Notes: generated from the letters alone by a model not told the origin. DNA of 8,454 bases from Anaerolineae bacterium (GCA_030673735.1 DAOVIK010000057.1:1-8454), one strand, 5' to 3'. Counted from the first letter of the stretch, positions 1-6,341 are shown. Made by a program: numbers and translations.

Positions 1-117
1 GGTGCGCTTGAGAATGCGGCTTCCATCGCCGCCATGATCTTGACCACCGAGGCGCTGATCAGCGATAAGCCGGAAGAAGCGACGGCTCCTCCCGGACCAC
101 CGCCTATGGATTACTAG
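1..117 (+). CDS. groEL: 60 kDa chaperonin GroEL, C-terminal end (5' part outside window)
   Basis: Frame 1 is open from the first base and encodes 38 residues before a TAG stop. They start GALENAASIAAMILTTEALI and continue SDKPEE, which is the classic end of the GroEL equatorial domain (family consensus ENAASIAGLLLTTEALVAEKPE). GroEL is the cytoplasmic ATP-driven folding chamber that works with the GroES lid. Here the disordered tail is a short proline-rich segment, ATAPPGPPPMDY, instead of the GGM repeat of proteobacterial GroEL. The tail normally projects into the folding cavity, so composition differences are common and lineage-dependent. The gene is followed directly by a strong terminator, so it is the last gene of its transcript. 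The identification is secure; ATPase residues cannot be checked because they lie outside the window. Confidence 0.95.
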   Translation, partial: GALENAASIAAMILTTEALISDKPEEATAPPGPPPMDY

Positions 118-148
118 GCCACAGCAAGCACCAACAGCACACCGAGTG

Positions 149-183
149 AACGAGGCTCCTGAATATCAGGAGCCTCGTTTTCT
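149..183 (+). terminator. Rho-independent terminator after groEL
   Basis: A perfect 12-bp stem (151-162 CGAGGCTCCTGA pairing with 166-177 TCAGGAGCCTCG) closes a 3-nt ATA loop. It is extended by two A-T pairs at the base and followed directly by TTTT and a pyrimidine run. This is a textbook intrinsic terminator, 31 nt after the groEL stop. It separates groEL from the PspC gene downstream, which therefore probably needs its own promoter. I could not find a convincing one between 184 and 255. Confidence 0.93.
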
Positions 184-266
184 CTGCAGGTTGTCAGCGA
201 GAAGTCAAGGTGAGGCGTGGAAGTGTGTAAGAATGGTCGTGAAAGATCAACAGGAGGAACATCGAA

Positions 267-464
267 GTGGAGAATAGCAACCGCAAGGTATTGAGACGGA
301 CACGTGGTGGGGGCATAGTGGCCGGGGTGTGCAGTGGCTTGGGCAACTTCTACGGGATCAATCCTTGGTGGTTCAGGCTTGCCTTTCTGATCGCCTTGCT
401 TCCAGGCGGCGTTCCCGGCTTGCTGCCATATCTCATCCTGTGGATCGTGATCCCAAGACAATAG
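267..464 (+). CDS. Small PspC-domain membrane protein (65 aa)
   Basis: The whole protein is one PspC domain (the family of the phage-shock protein C N-terminus). It has a basic start (residues 6-13, RKVLRRTR), then GGGIVAGVCSGLGNFYGINP (14-33). After that comes WWFR followed by a hydrophobic stretch (about 37-62) broken by a PGGVPG turn, ending IVIPRQ. The GVCSGLG and YLILWIVIP blocks match the family consensus GVcaGla and YlilWlimP. The start is GTG at 267, chosen because AGGAGG lies at 252-257, nine nucleotides upstream. In the psp system, PspC is an inner-membrane sensor/effector of envelope stress. Stand-alone PspC proteins of this size are widespread and mostly uncharacterised, and no pspA or pspB is visible here. 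It probably inserts in the membrane as one or two helices. The family is certain; the role in this organism is not known. Confidence 0.88.
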   Translation: MENSNRKVLRRTRGGGIVAGVCSGLGNFYGINPWWFRLAFLIALLPGGVPGLLPYLILWIVIPRQ

Positions 465-470
465 CTTGAA

Positions 471-501
471 GGGTTGGTCGCCTCGCGTATGCGGTCGACC
501 C
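471..501 (+). terminator. Possible weak terminator hairpin after the PspC gene
   Basis: Bases 471-481 (GGGTTGGTCGC) can pair with 491-501 (GCGGTCGACCC) as an 11-bp stem including three G-U pairs, with a 9-nt loop, seven bases after the PspC stop. It lacks a clear U-tract (ATCACCTTCTCTT follows), so intrinsic termination is only a possibility. Confidence 0.3.
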
Positions 502-554
502 CATCACCTTCTCTTCCCGGGTGGCGGATCATTTGAGGCATACCATTCGAGGAT

Positions 555-579
555 TCTCCCATGAGGGGATCATGGGAGA
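555..579. repeat. Perfect inverted repeat at the convergent junction; possible terminator of the hut run
   Basis: TCTCCCATGA (555-564) and TCATGGGAGA (570-579) are exact reverse complements around a 5-nt GGGGA centre. Read on the minus strand, the hairpin begins 24 nt after the stop of the last gene of the hut run. No run of U follows on either strand (plus side TTTGCC, minus side ATCCTC). It may therefore act as a 3'-end stabilising hairpin or factor-dependent terminator rather than a classic intrinsic one. A protein-binding site is an alternative. Confidence 0.5.
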
Positions 580-602
580 TTTGCCATCCTGGATGCTCCC
601 GC

Positions 603-779
603 TTATCCAAGCCAGCCCATCAGCCAAGCGATTCCCGCGATTCCAATCACTGCCATGCAACCAAAGTTCAGCAGGCGGACGGTGGATTTCAATACCACCT
701 TGAGGACCTGCCACGCCAGAATGAATACAAGGAGTGTGACGATCGCCTTGCCTACGATTTCGAACGCCGGGATGTCCAT
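603..779 (-). CDS. 58-residue two-helix membrane protein, unrecognised
   Basis: Reading from ATG at 779 to TAA at 603-605 gives 58 residues beginning MDIPAFEIVGKAIVTLLVFI and ending AVIGIAGIAWLMGWLG. Two hydrophobic segments (about 7-30 and 38-57) are separated by a short basic loop, KSTVR. This predicts a helical hairpin with the loop on the cytoplasmic side by the positive-inside rule. Both AGGAGG (9 nt before ATG) and a nearer AGGAG precede the start. The start lies inside the 3' end of hutI: the two genes overlap by 28 nt in different frames, so translation is probably coupled. Its good Shine-Dalgarno site, consistent hydrophobic pattern and operon position make it likely real despite its size. 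I do not recognise the family. It could be a small subunit or modulator of a membrane complex, but its function is unknown. Confidence 0.68.
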   Translation of the reverse strand: MDIPAFEIVGKAIVTLLVFILAWQVLKVVLKSTVRLLNFGCMAVIGIAGIAWLMGWLG

Positions 780-2056
780 GTCTCCTGTCCTCCTTCGATT
801 GCAATCTCTCCTCTTTTTATCACAGTATCCACCAAATTACCGCCGAAACGGTATCCAAGATGGCGGTAGTCGGCGACACTGAGGATGATCAGGTCAGCTT
901 GCTTGCCTGGTTCAAGGCTGCCTATCCTATCCTCGCGACGGATGGCCGCAGCGGCGTTGATTGTGGCGGCAGCGATGGCCTGGGCAGGCGTGAGGTGCAT
1001 GTAGCGGCAGGCCAGGGCGAGAACGAATTGCATACTCTCGCACCATGCGGTTCCGGGATTGAGATCGGAAGCCAAGGCCAGGACGGCGCCGGCTTCCAGG
1101 AAAGCTGCGGCGGGTGTGTAGGAGGTCTCAGCCAGGCCGAATGGGGTGCAAGGTAGCGCCACGGCAACGGTATTGCTTCTCCCCAAGGCGAGGATGTCTT
1201 GTTTGGGTGTGTGCACCAAATGGTCGGCAGATGCGGCGCCCAATTCAACCGCCAGCCCGGTTCCTCCGAGCCCCTTGAACTCGTCGGCGTGGATCTTAAG
1301 CGGGAATCCCAAGGCGAGAGCGGATTCGAGAATGCGACGGGTCTGCTCCAGACTGAAAGCGCCCTCCTCGCAGAACACGTCCACGAAGGGCAGATCGCGA
1401 TCGCCGCCTATCGATTTCCATTGCATCTTAACTTCCGGGAGCATCTCGTCGCAGAGTAGCGTGACGTAGTCATCCTCCTTCCCATCGTATTCGGGAGGAA
1501 TAGCATGAGCGCCGAGAAATGTGGGTGCCAACTCGAGGGGGCCCTCGTCATCGAGCTGCATGATGGCCCGAAGCATGCGCAGTTCGGTTTCGGTCTGCAA
1601 TCCGTATCCGGTCTTCGTCTCGGCCGTCGTGGTTCCGTGGGCGAGCATCATGCGCATCCGGGGGCGAGCTTGGGCTTTTAGATCCTCGAGACTGGTCTTG
1701 CGAGTGGCGTGCACTGTGGCACGGATCCCGCCGCCTGCGGCCATGATCTGCATGTAGCTCATGCCCGAAAGGCGCATTTCAAACTCGGCCGCGCGATCTC
1801 CGGCCCAGATCAGGTGCGTATGTGGGTCGACAAATCCCGGTAGAACGACGCGGCCGGAGGCGTCGATTATGCGCTCGGGCTTGTAGCGTTGCGAGAGATC
1901 GCCGCTTGCTCCTACCTCGATGATCCCGCTGCCGGCGATTGCGACGGCCCCCTCTTCAATAACCGATAGTGAGCCCAATTGATCGCCTCTTTGGGGACCG
2001 CCAGCGAGCGTCAGCAGTTGGGAAGCATTGGTGATCAGCAGATCCGCTTGAGCCAT
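752..2056 (-). CDS. hutI: Imidazolonepropionase HutI
   Basis: This 434-residue amidohydrolase hydrolyses 4-imidazolone-5-propanoate to N-formimino-L-glutamate, the third step of histidine degradation, in the cytoplasm. The metal-binding DPHTHLIWAGDR (His79, His81) follows the beta-sandwich N-terminus (VLPGFVDPHTH). Later come GYGLQTETE, LGAHAIPPEY, VFCEEGAFS, KIHADEF (His256), SADHLVH (His279) and ASDLNPGT (Asp331). The spacing of His79/His81/His256/Asp331 parallels the zinc ligands of characterised HutI enzymes. The C-terminal block LTPAQAIAAATINAAAAI and EPGKQADLIIL are typical of the fold. The ATG at 2056 is preceded only by a weak GGGGAA, suggesting coupling to the MFS gene, which stops 29 nt upstream. 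Length is slightly above the usual 405-425, mostly from the C-terminal tail, whose last 28 nt overlap the next small gene. No key residue is missing. Identification is secure. Confidence 0.96.
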   Translation of the reverse strand: MAQADLLITNASQLLTLAGGPQRGDQLGSLSVIEEGAVAIAGSGIIEVGASGDLSQRYKPERIIDASGRVVLPGFVDPHTHLIWAGDRAAEFEMRLSGMSYMQIMAAGGGIRATVHATRKTSLEDLKAQARPRMRMMLAHGTTTAETKTGYGLQTETELRMLRAIMQLDDEGPLELAPTFLGAHAIPPEYDGKEDDYVTLLCDEMLPEVKMQWKSIGGDRDLPFVDVFCEEGAFSLEQTRRILESALALGFPLKIHADEFKGLGGTGLAVELGAASADHLVHTPKQDILALGRSNTVAVALPCTPFGLAETSYTPAAAFLEAGAVLALASDLNPGTAWCESMQFVLALACRYMHLTPAQAIAAATINAAAAIRREDRIGSLEPGKQADLIILSVADYRHLGYRFGGNLVDTVIKRGEIAIEGGQETWTSRRSKS

Positions 2057-2085
2057 GAATGATTCCCCGCGGCTTGAAGTGGTGC

Positions 2086-3249
2086 CTATTCTACACGCAC
2101 GAAAAAGAGCAGGATAGCCATAGCACAGAGGGCCAGGACCGAGGCCGTAATGCTATTGGCCCACATCCCTACTGAGAAGAGCGCCGGGCCAAGCGACGCT
2201 CCCACCGCACGACCCAGGGAAAGTGCGGCAACATTGCCGGCCATAACCGTGGTGCGGGCTTCGGGAACGAGTTCGGTCATCATCGGAATGGCGCTCACGA
2301 TGGCGATTTCGAAGGCAATGTAGATGAGGAACAGTGCAATAAGTGCGCCAGGAAGCGTTCGGCTTATCACCGGCAGTGCCAGACAGCCAGCAGCGGCAAA
2401 GGCGATTCCCAGAACGACGGTGCGTCGTTTTCCGAGCCGATCCGCAAATCCGGCGACGATTCCCTCCCCGCCAAGCTCAGCCACGCCGATGAGTGCCGAC
2501 GCGGCGCCCAATGCGATTATTTGAAGCCCGTACGATTGCTCCAGCCACGCTCCGAACACGATGGCCACGGATTCGTATGCCGTACTCACGATCAAGCTTG
2601 CAGCAAGAGCAGCGATAGCCGAGGGGTGTGCCAGGACCGTTCGGACAGCTGAAGTGAAAGTTGGGCGGTCGGACTGGGCAACACTGTCGGAAGGCACAAT
2701 CCACCACAAAGCGATCATCACCATCAATCCCAAGGCTGTGAGGACCGGGAAAGGTGCGTGCCAACCTCCGCGGGCGATCAACCATCCCACGAGCGGCATT
2801 CCCAGCAGGAAGGCGCCCGACCAGCCAAACTCGGTCAACGCGATGGCCAGGCCACGGCGCTTGTAGGGCACTTGATCTCCCAGGTATGACTGCATCGCTG
2901 GATCGAAGACTATCTTGCACATAGCCACCAGGAGCAGAGATGCGACCAGCGCGGCATAACTGCGCCAGATGACCATCACGCCCATGCCCGCAACGAAGAA
3001 GCCCAACCCAGCCAGCATACCGATCTTGCGCCCCCATCTATCCGTTGCTGGCCCAATTAGCGGCGCGGCAATCCCCAAACTGGAGCGTGCCGCTATCGCC
3101 GAGGCGATGGTGCTCAAGCTGACACCAGCGCCTCGAGCAAGCGCAGGCAAGAAGGGATAGGCCATGCGAAAGGCAACGTTGATGGTTAATCGGGAGAGAG
3201 AGAAAACAACCAGTTGACCGCGAATAGAAGAGGAGCTTTCGCGCTTCAC
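2086..3249 (-). CDS. MFS transporter, probable 12-helix permease
   Basis: From GTG at 3249 the product is 387 residues, the normal size for a major facilitator permease. Motif A of the helix 2-3 loop is clear (GPATDRWGRK, about 66-75). Its echo in the second half is GFADRLGKRR (about 267-276), showing the two six-helix repeats. Almost all the rest is hydrophobic (for example FLIYIAFEIAIVSAIPMMTE). The frame stays open to 3726, but the extra upstream part is not hydrophobic and lies inside the preceding gene. GTG at 3249 overlaps that gene's TGA as GTGA, which is why I chose it. An ATG at 3294 is a less likely alternative. The substrate cannot be read from the sequence. Its place between hutU and hutI suggests histidine, urocanate or a related amide, but an efflux role is equally possible. 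Confidence 0.9.
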   Translation of the reverse strand: MKRESSSSIRGQLVVFSLSRLTINVAFRMAYPFLPALARGAGVSLSTIASAIAARSSLGIAAPLIGPATDRWGRKIGMLAGLGFFVAGMGVMVIWRSYAALVASLLLVAMCKIVFDPAMQSYLGDQVPYKRRGLAIALTEFGWSGAFLLGMPLVGWLIARGGWHAPFPVLTALGLMVMIALWWIVPSDSVAQSDRPTFTSAVRTVLAHPSAIAALAASLIVSTAYESVAIVFGAWLEQSYGLQIIALGAASALIGVAELGGEGIVAGFADRLGKRRTVVLGIAFAAAGCLALPVISRTLPGALIALFLIYIAFEIAIVSAIPMMTELVPEARTTVMAGNVAALSLGRAVGASLGPALFSVGMWANSITASVLALCAMAILLFFVRVE

Positions 3250-3854
3250 GGAGTATCCGCCGAAGGGCGATGAATCCACCGCGTCAATTGCCATGCTGCA
3301 ACCAGGCATGCAGCGATTAGGATCGTGAAGTAGATCTTGAGCGTCAATGAGTCGGATGAGAAGATCGGGGAGGGCGGGTGCATAACCTGCTCGGTTCGAG
3401 CCAGCGACCAGGCAAGCGCTCCAACAAAGGCGACATTCAGAAGGCTGCCTTCTGCCGGGCGCTCGAGAACGAAGATTGCCACTTGAACCAGAAGCGCAAT
3501 GAGGGCGAAATCGATGGCAAGCCGCAAGCGCGGTTCTTGCAGGAACAATCCATTCCAGTTGACCTGCATCGTCCAAAAGCTCATGGGAAGATAGGTGATC
3601 CACAGCAGTGTTGCCACACGGCCCAGGCTCAGCGACCAGTGTTGTAGGGCGACCTTGCGGCTTGCCAGCCCAATAATACCCACCACCGCCGCGGCAGCGA
3701 AGCTGATGAGCGCGGACCAGACCCATGCACCGTGAAGATAACCCAAGCGCACGCCAGTCCCCAGCGAGCGTTCAGCAGGGCCGAATGCCACAAGCGCGAG
3801 CATGAACAGGAGTGAAATCACGAGGTAGAAAGGCGGTGATAATTTGGCACGCAT
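3246..3854 (-). CDS. Unrecognised six-helix membrane protein (202 aa)
   Basis: The product has about six hydrophobic segments (near residues 9-24, 44-64, 80-97, 112-130, 137-152 and 174-193). The loops carry RSLGTGVRLGYLHGAW (30-44), WITYLPMSFW (85-94) and NWNGLFLQEPRLR (99-111). The aromatic, histidine and asparagine residues in these loops look like a conserved-family signature rather than random sequence, but I cannot name the family. The ATG at 3854 has no strong Shine-Dalgarno. It follows hutU after a 102-nt spacer and ends with TGA sharing GTGA with the MFS start, so the two membrane genes are almost certainly translated together. It could be an accessory subunit of that permease, an independent transporter or a membrane redox protein; none of these is demonstrated. 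That it is a real gene is supported by length, hydrophobic pattern and coupling. Confidence 0.8.
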   Translation of the reverse strand: MRAKLSPPFYLVISLLFMLALVAFGPAERSLGTGVRLGYLHGAWVWSALISFAAAAVVGIIGLASRKVALQHWSLSLGRVATLLWITYLPMSFWTMQVNWNGLFLQEPRLRLAIDFALIALLVQVAIFVLERPAEGSLLNVAFVGALAWSLARTEQVMHPPSPIFSSDSLTLKIYFTILIAACLVAAWQLTRWIHRPSADTP

Positions 3855-3923
3855 AGGCTGAAGTTTACCGCGAACCCGGCAAAACTGAGTGAGCAGGGAA
3901 TTGATTCCTATGAGAAGTTCCCG

Positions 3924-3941
3924 ATGCTCCGCGGGGAGCGT
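3924..3941 (-). other. Small GC-rich hairpin in the spacer after hutU
   Basis: GCTCC (3926-3930) pairs with GGAGC (3935-3939) around a 4-nt loop, with a G-U and an A-U pair at the base, about 16 nt after the hutU stop on the minus strand. No U-tract follows. It may modestly attenuate or protect the transcript between hutU and the membrane genes, or be chance. Confidence 0.22.
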
Positions 3942-3956
3942 GGATCGACTGCACTG

Positions 3957-5609
3957 CTACTTCAACAACGGCATCTTGATAGAATGCCGTTTGGCGGCTT
4001 CGATGGCCTGCTGGTAGCCCGCGTCAGCATGGCGTACGATTCCCAATCCGGGATCGGCGGTGAGCACACGCTCCAGCCTTCGGGCAGCTTCAGGTGTTCC
4101 GTCGGCGACGATCACCTGCCCCGCGTGTTGACTGAAGCCGATGCCCACCCCCCCGCCGTGATGGAAGGATACCCATGTGGCTCCAGCCACGGCGTTGAGC
4201 ATGGCGTTGAGTAGTGGCCAATCACTGATGGCATCCGATCCGTCTCTCATGCCTTCGGTCTCGCGATTGGGTGAAGCCACCGATCCTGAATCCAGATGAT
4301 CGCGGCCGATGACGATGGGAGCCTTCACTTCACCCGCGGCCACTAGCTCATTGAAGCGCAAGCCGGCCTTCGCACGTTCTCCGTATCCAAGCCAGCAGAT
4401 ACGGGCAGGGAGGCCCTGGAATGGAATCCGGTCTCGCGCCATGATGAGCCAGCGGCGAAGATGCTCGTCCTCAGGGAAGAGCTCCATAACCGCTTCGTCG
4501 GTCCGATAGATATCCTCCGCCTCTCCTGAGAGCGCTACCCAGCGGAAAGGTCCCTTCCCCTCACAGAACAGCGGGCGGATATATGCAGGAACGAAGCCTG
4601 GAAAGGAAAACGCGTTCTTCACGCCGGCGTCAAAAGCGCGCTGCCGCAGGTTGTTGCCATAATCGAAGACCTCGGCGCCGCGGCGCTGAAAGGCAAGCAT
4701 GGCCTCCACATGACGGGCCATGGAAGTCATCGCGCGCTTGTGGTACTCGGAGGGATTCACGCGGCGCAGCGCTTCCGCTTCGTCCACGCTGAGGCCGTGA
4801 GGAATGTATGAGAGCACGTCGTGAGCCGGGGTTTGGTCGGTAACAACGTCCGGCGTCACGCCGCGCAGCGCTAGTTCGGGATAGACGTCTGCAGCGTTGG
4901 CGATCAATCCCACGGAGAATGGACGCTCGTCTTCGGCCGCCTCTTGCACCAGCGTCATAGCTTCTTCGAGTTCGTCCACCACCATGTCGATGTACCCGTG
5001 ATCCAAGCGACGTTGGGCGCGGGCGGGATCCACTTCGACGATCATGCCCACTCCCTCATTCATCGTGATCGCCAGCGGTTGGGCGCCGCCCATGCCGCCC
5101 AAACCCGCGGTAAGCACGAACTTGCCCTTGAGCGAAGGCCAGCCCTTTTGCAGAGCGAGGGATCCGAGCGTTTCGTAGGTTCCTTGGAGGATCCCCTGTG
5201 TTCCGATGTAGATCCATGATCCGGCGGTCATCTGACCATACATGATCAAGCCCTTGGCGGCCAGATCATCAAAGTGCTCCTGGGTGGCCCAATGGGGAAC
5301 CAGGTTGGAGTTGGCTATGATCACGCGCGGAGCATCGGTGTGGGTTCGGAAAACCGCCACCGGCTTGCCGGATTGCACGAGCAAGGTCTCGTCGTCCTCG
5401 AGTTGCTTCAAGCTGCTAAGGATGGCGTTGAAACTGGGCCAATCTCGCGCCGCCTGGCCGCGGCCTCCGTAGACTACGAGGTCATCGGGGCGCTCGGCAA
5501 CTTCAGGGTCCAGGTTGTTCTGTATCATGCGGAAAGGAGCTTCCGTTAGCCAGGACTTGCAGTTCAGCTTTGCCCCCCGAGGAGCACGCACGATGCGAGG
5601 TTTCGTCAT
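3957..5609 (-). CDS. hutU: Urocanate hydratase (urocanase) HutU
   Basis: This 550-residue enzyme adds water to urocanate to give 4-imidazolone-5-propanoate, using tightly bound NAD+ as an electrophile; it is cytoplasmic and normally homodimeric. Family blocks in order are YGGRGQAARDW (47-57), FRTHTDAPRVIIANSNLVP, YGQMTAGSWIYIGTQG (124-139) and the glycine-rich NAD site GLGGMGGAQ (169-177). These are followed by the PROSITE-type signature FQGLPARICW with the conserved cysteine at 405, then GRDHLDSGSVASPNRET and FHHGGGVGIGFSQHAGQV. The length matches the usual 550-560. I start at ATG 5609 because GGAGG lies five nucleotides before it and the product then begins MTKPRIVRAPRG, in line with family N-termini. 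The frame continues upstream to a TTG at 5648, which I reject. It lies 79 nt after the nitroreductase stop with no clear promoter, so co-transcription is likely. All key motifs are intact. Confidence 0.97.
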   Translation of the reverse strand: MTKPRIVRAPRGAKLNCKSWLTEAPFRMIQNNLDPEVAERPDDLVVYGGRGQAARDWPSFNAILSSLKQLEDDETLLVQSGKPVAVFRTHTDAPRVIIANSNLVPHWATQEHFDDLAAKGLIMYGQMTAGSWIYIGTQGILQGTYETLGSLALQKGWPSLKGKFVLTAGLGGMGGAQPLAITMNEGVGMIVEVDPARAQRRLDHGYIDMVVDELEEAMTLVQEAAEDERPFSVGLIANAADVYPELALRGVTPDVVTDQTPAHDVLSYIPHGLSVDEAEALRRVNPSEYHKRAMTSMARHVEAMLAFQRRGAEVFDYGNNLRQRAFDAGVKNAFSFPGFVPAYIRPLFCEGKGPFRWVALSGEAEDIYRTDEAVMELFPEDEHLRRWLIMARDRIPFQGLPARICWLGYGERAKAGLRFNELVAAGEVKAPIVIGRDHLDSGSVASPNRETEGMRDGSDAISDWPLLNAMLNAVAGATWVSFHHGGGVGIGFSQHAGQVIVADGTPEAARRLERVLTADPGLGIVRHADAGYQQAIEAAKRHSIKMPLLK

Positions 5610-5688
5610 CACAGCCTCCAAGAGCATACCGCCGAGCGAGCGTATCAAACCTTCGATGCTCGCAGGGCCGTTGTTTGGTGTCTGTCGT

Positions 5689-6207
5689 CTATCCTTGCCA
5701 GCGATCGTAATAGACTACGTCTTTGATTGAGCGCCGGCCGCCTTTGAGCGGCTCAGCGTTCATCAACTTGGGATCATCGGAGTATCCAAAGGAGAGCGCA
5801 GCGCGCAGATGCACATCCTTGGGGAAGCCGAGCAGCGGCCTGGCTGGTTCGGGATTATGGATCGTGGCAATGCACGATCCGATCCCCAGCTCCCAGGCTG
5901 CCAGTTGCATGTATGCGGCAGCCTGACCGGCATCGAACATGATCGACCAGCGCTGCGCAGGATCGGGCGTGATGATGGCGATTCCCAGCGGGGCATGAGC
6001 GAGGTGATCGGCGTAGGTTCCGAGTTTGGCCAGGTCCTCCAGCATTTGGCGATCGCGAATGGCGACGAAATGCCATGGCTGAGTGTTCTTGGAGGATTGA
6101 GCTCGACGGCCCGCATTGAGTATTTGGGTCACAGCTTCGTCGGTTACAGGCTTGGGCGAATAAGCGCGCACTGCTCGCTTCATACGGATGGCTTCAGCTA
6201 CGTCCAT
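5689..6207 (-). CDS. Nitroreductase-family FMN protein (172 aa)
   Basis: The N-terminal pattern MDVAEAIRMKRAVRAYSPKP matches the FMN-phosphate-binding start of the nitroreductase family (basic residues at 8, 10, 11 and 14). It continues with AGRRAQSSKNTQPWHFV (about 32-48; SxxNxQPW is the flavin-contacting block), AYMQLAAWELGIGSC and a C-terminal LSFGYSDDP with GGRRSIKDVVYYDRW. Members are homodimers that transfer electrons from NAD(P)H (some from other carriers) to nitro compounds, quinones, enones or iodotyrosines. The specific substrate here cannot be deduced. ATG at 6207 is chosen because AGGAG lies 8 nt upstream. The next upstream ATG (6234) falls inside the promoter -10 hexamer, so the longer open frame to 6384 is unlikely. 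It is the first gene of the minus-strand run, ahead of hutU. A link to histidine use is not obvious, and sharing the promoter may be incidental. Confidence 0.92.
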   Translation of the reverse strand: MDVAEAIRMKRAVRAYSPKPVTDEAVTQILNAGRRAQSSKNTQPWHFVAIRDRQMLEDLAKLGTYADHLAHAPLGIAIITPDPAQRWSIMFDAGQAAAYMQLAAWELGIGSCIATIHNPEPARPLLGFPKDVHLRAALSFGYSDDPKLMNAEPLKGGRRSIKDVVYYDRWQG

Positions 6208-6221
6208 TTCTTGTTCTCCTG

Positions 6222-6271
6222 CGGATAGGTCCATTATAGGCTTGCTGTACGCCTGTTCAAAGCCGGATAGG
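6222..6271. repeat. Pair of 8-bp direct repeats bracketing the promoter
   Basis: CGGATAGG occurs at 6222-6229 and again at 6264-6271 (CCTATCCG on the transcribed strand). One copy covers the predicted start site and the other sits four bases upstream of the -35. They are 42 bp apart, which equals four helical turns, so both would face the same side of the DNA. They could be operator half-sites for a repressor of the hut run. The repeat is short and could be chance. Confidence 0.4.
6233..6260 (-). promoter_or_regulatory. Sigma-70-type promoter of the nitroreductase-hut run
   Basis: On the minus strand TTGAAC (6260-6255; four of six consensus bases) is followed after 16 nt by a perfect TATAAT (6238-6233). 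Transcription would begin near 6226, leaving a leader of about 20 nt that contains the AGGAG site and the ATG at 6207. This is the only strong promoter I can find for the six minus-strand genes. Its position also decides the nitroreductase start. Confidence 0.72.
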
Positions 6272-6341
6272 GATGATAAGACTGCGGGGCAGAGGAGCAT
6301 ACTGTTTAGAGATTGGGCCAAATAGCTGATGATGTCAGAAA

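Larger units (their letters stand above)
465..602. other. Convergent intergenic region without a gene
   Basis: This 138-bp stretch lies between the stop of the PspC gene (plus strand) and the stop of the 58-residue membrane protein (minus strand). I find no supported coding sequence in it. It holds two inverted repeats, listed separately, that could end transcription from either side. Confidence 0.6.

Noticed and set aside
114..461. Minus-strand 115-codon frame opposite the PspC gene and the groEL terminator
   Set aside because: It reads through a strong terminator hairpin and the antisense of a clear PspC domain; it is a shadow frame.
529..804. 91-codon minus-strand open frame over the region of the 58-residue gene
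   Set aside because: Its composition (many Arg, His, Gly, Pro) is that of an out-of-frame reading. The overlapping 58-residue frame has a Shine-Dalgarno site and a clean two-helix pattern.
561..882. Plus-strand open frames opposite the small membrane gene and the end of hutI
   Set aside because: They are antisense to supported genes, have no convincing ribosome-binding site and show no recognisable domain.
3250..3726. N-terminal extension of the MFS reading frame, which stays open 159 codons upstream of the chosen GTG
   Set aside because: The extra residues are rich in arginine, glycine, cysteine and histidine, lack transmembrane character and overlap the better supported six-helix gene in another frame. 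The GTGA overlap gives a natural start.
5643..5665. TTGATA with a downstream TATGCT as a separate hutU promoter on the minus strand
   Set aside because: The spacer is only about 14 nt and the -10 is poor, so it is not supportable as a promoter.
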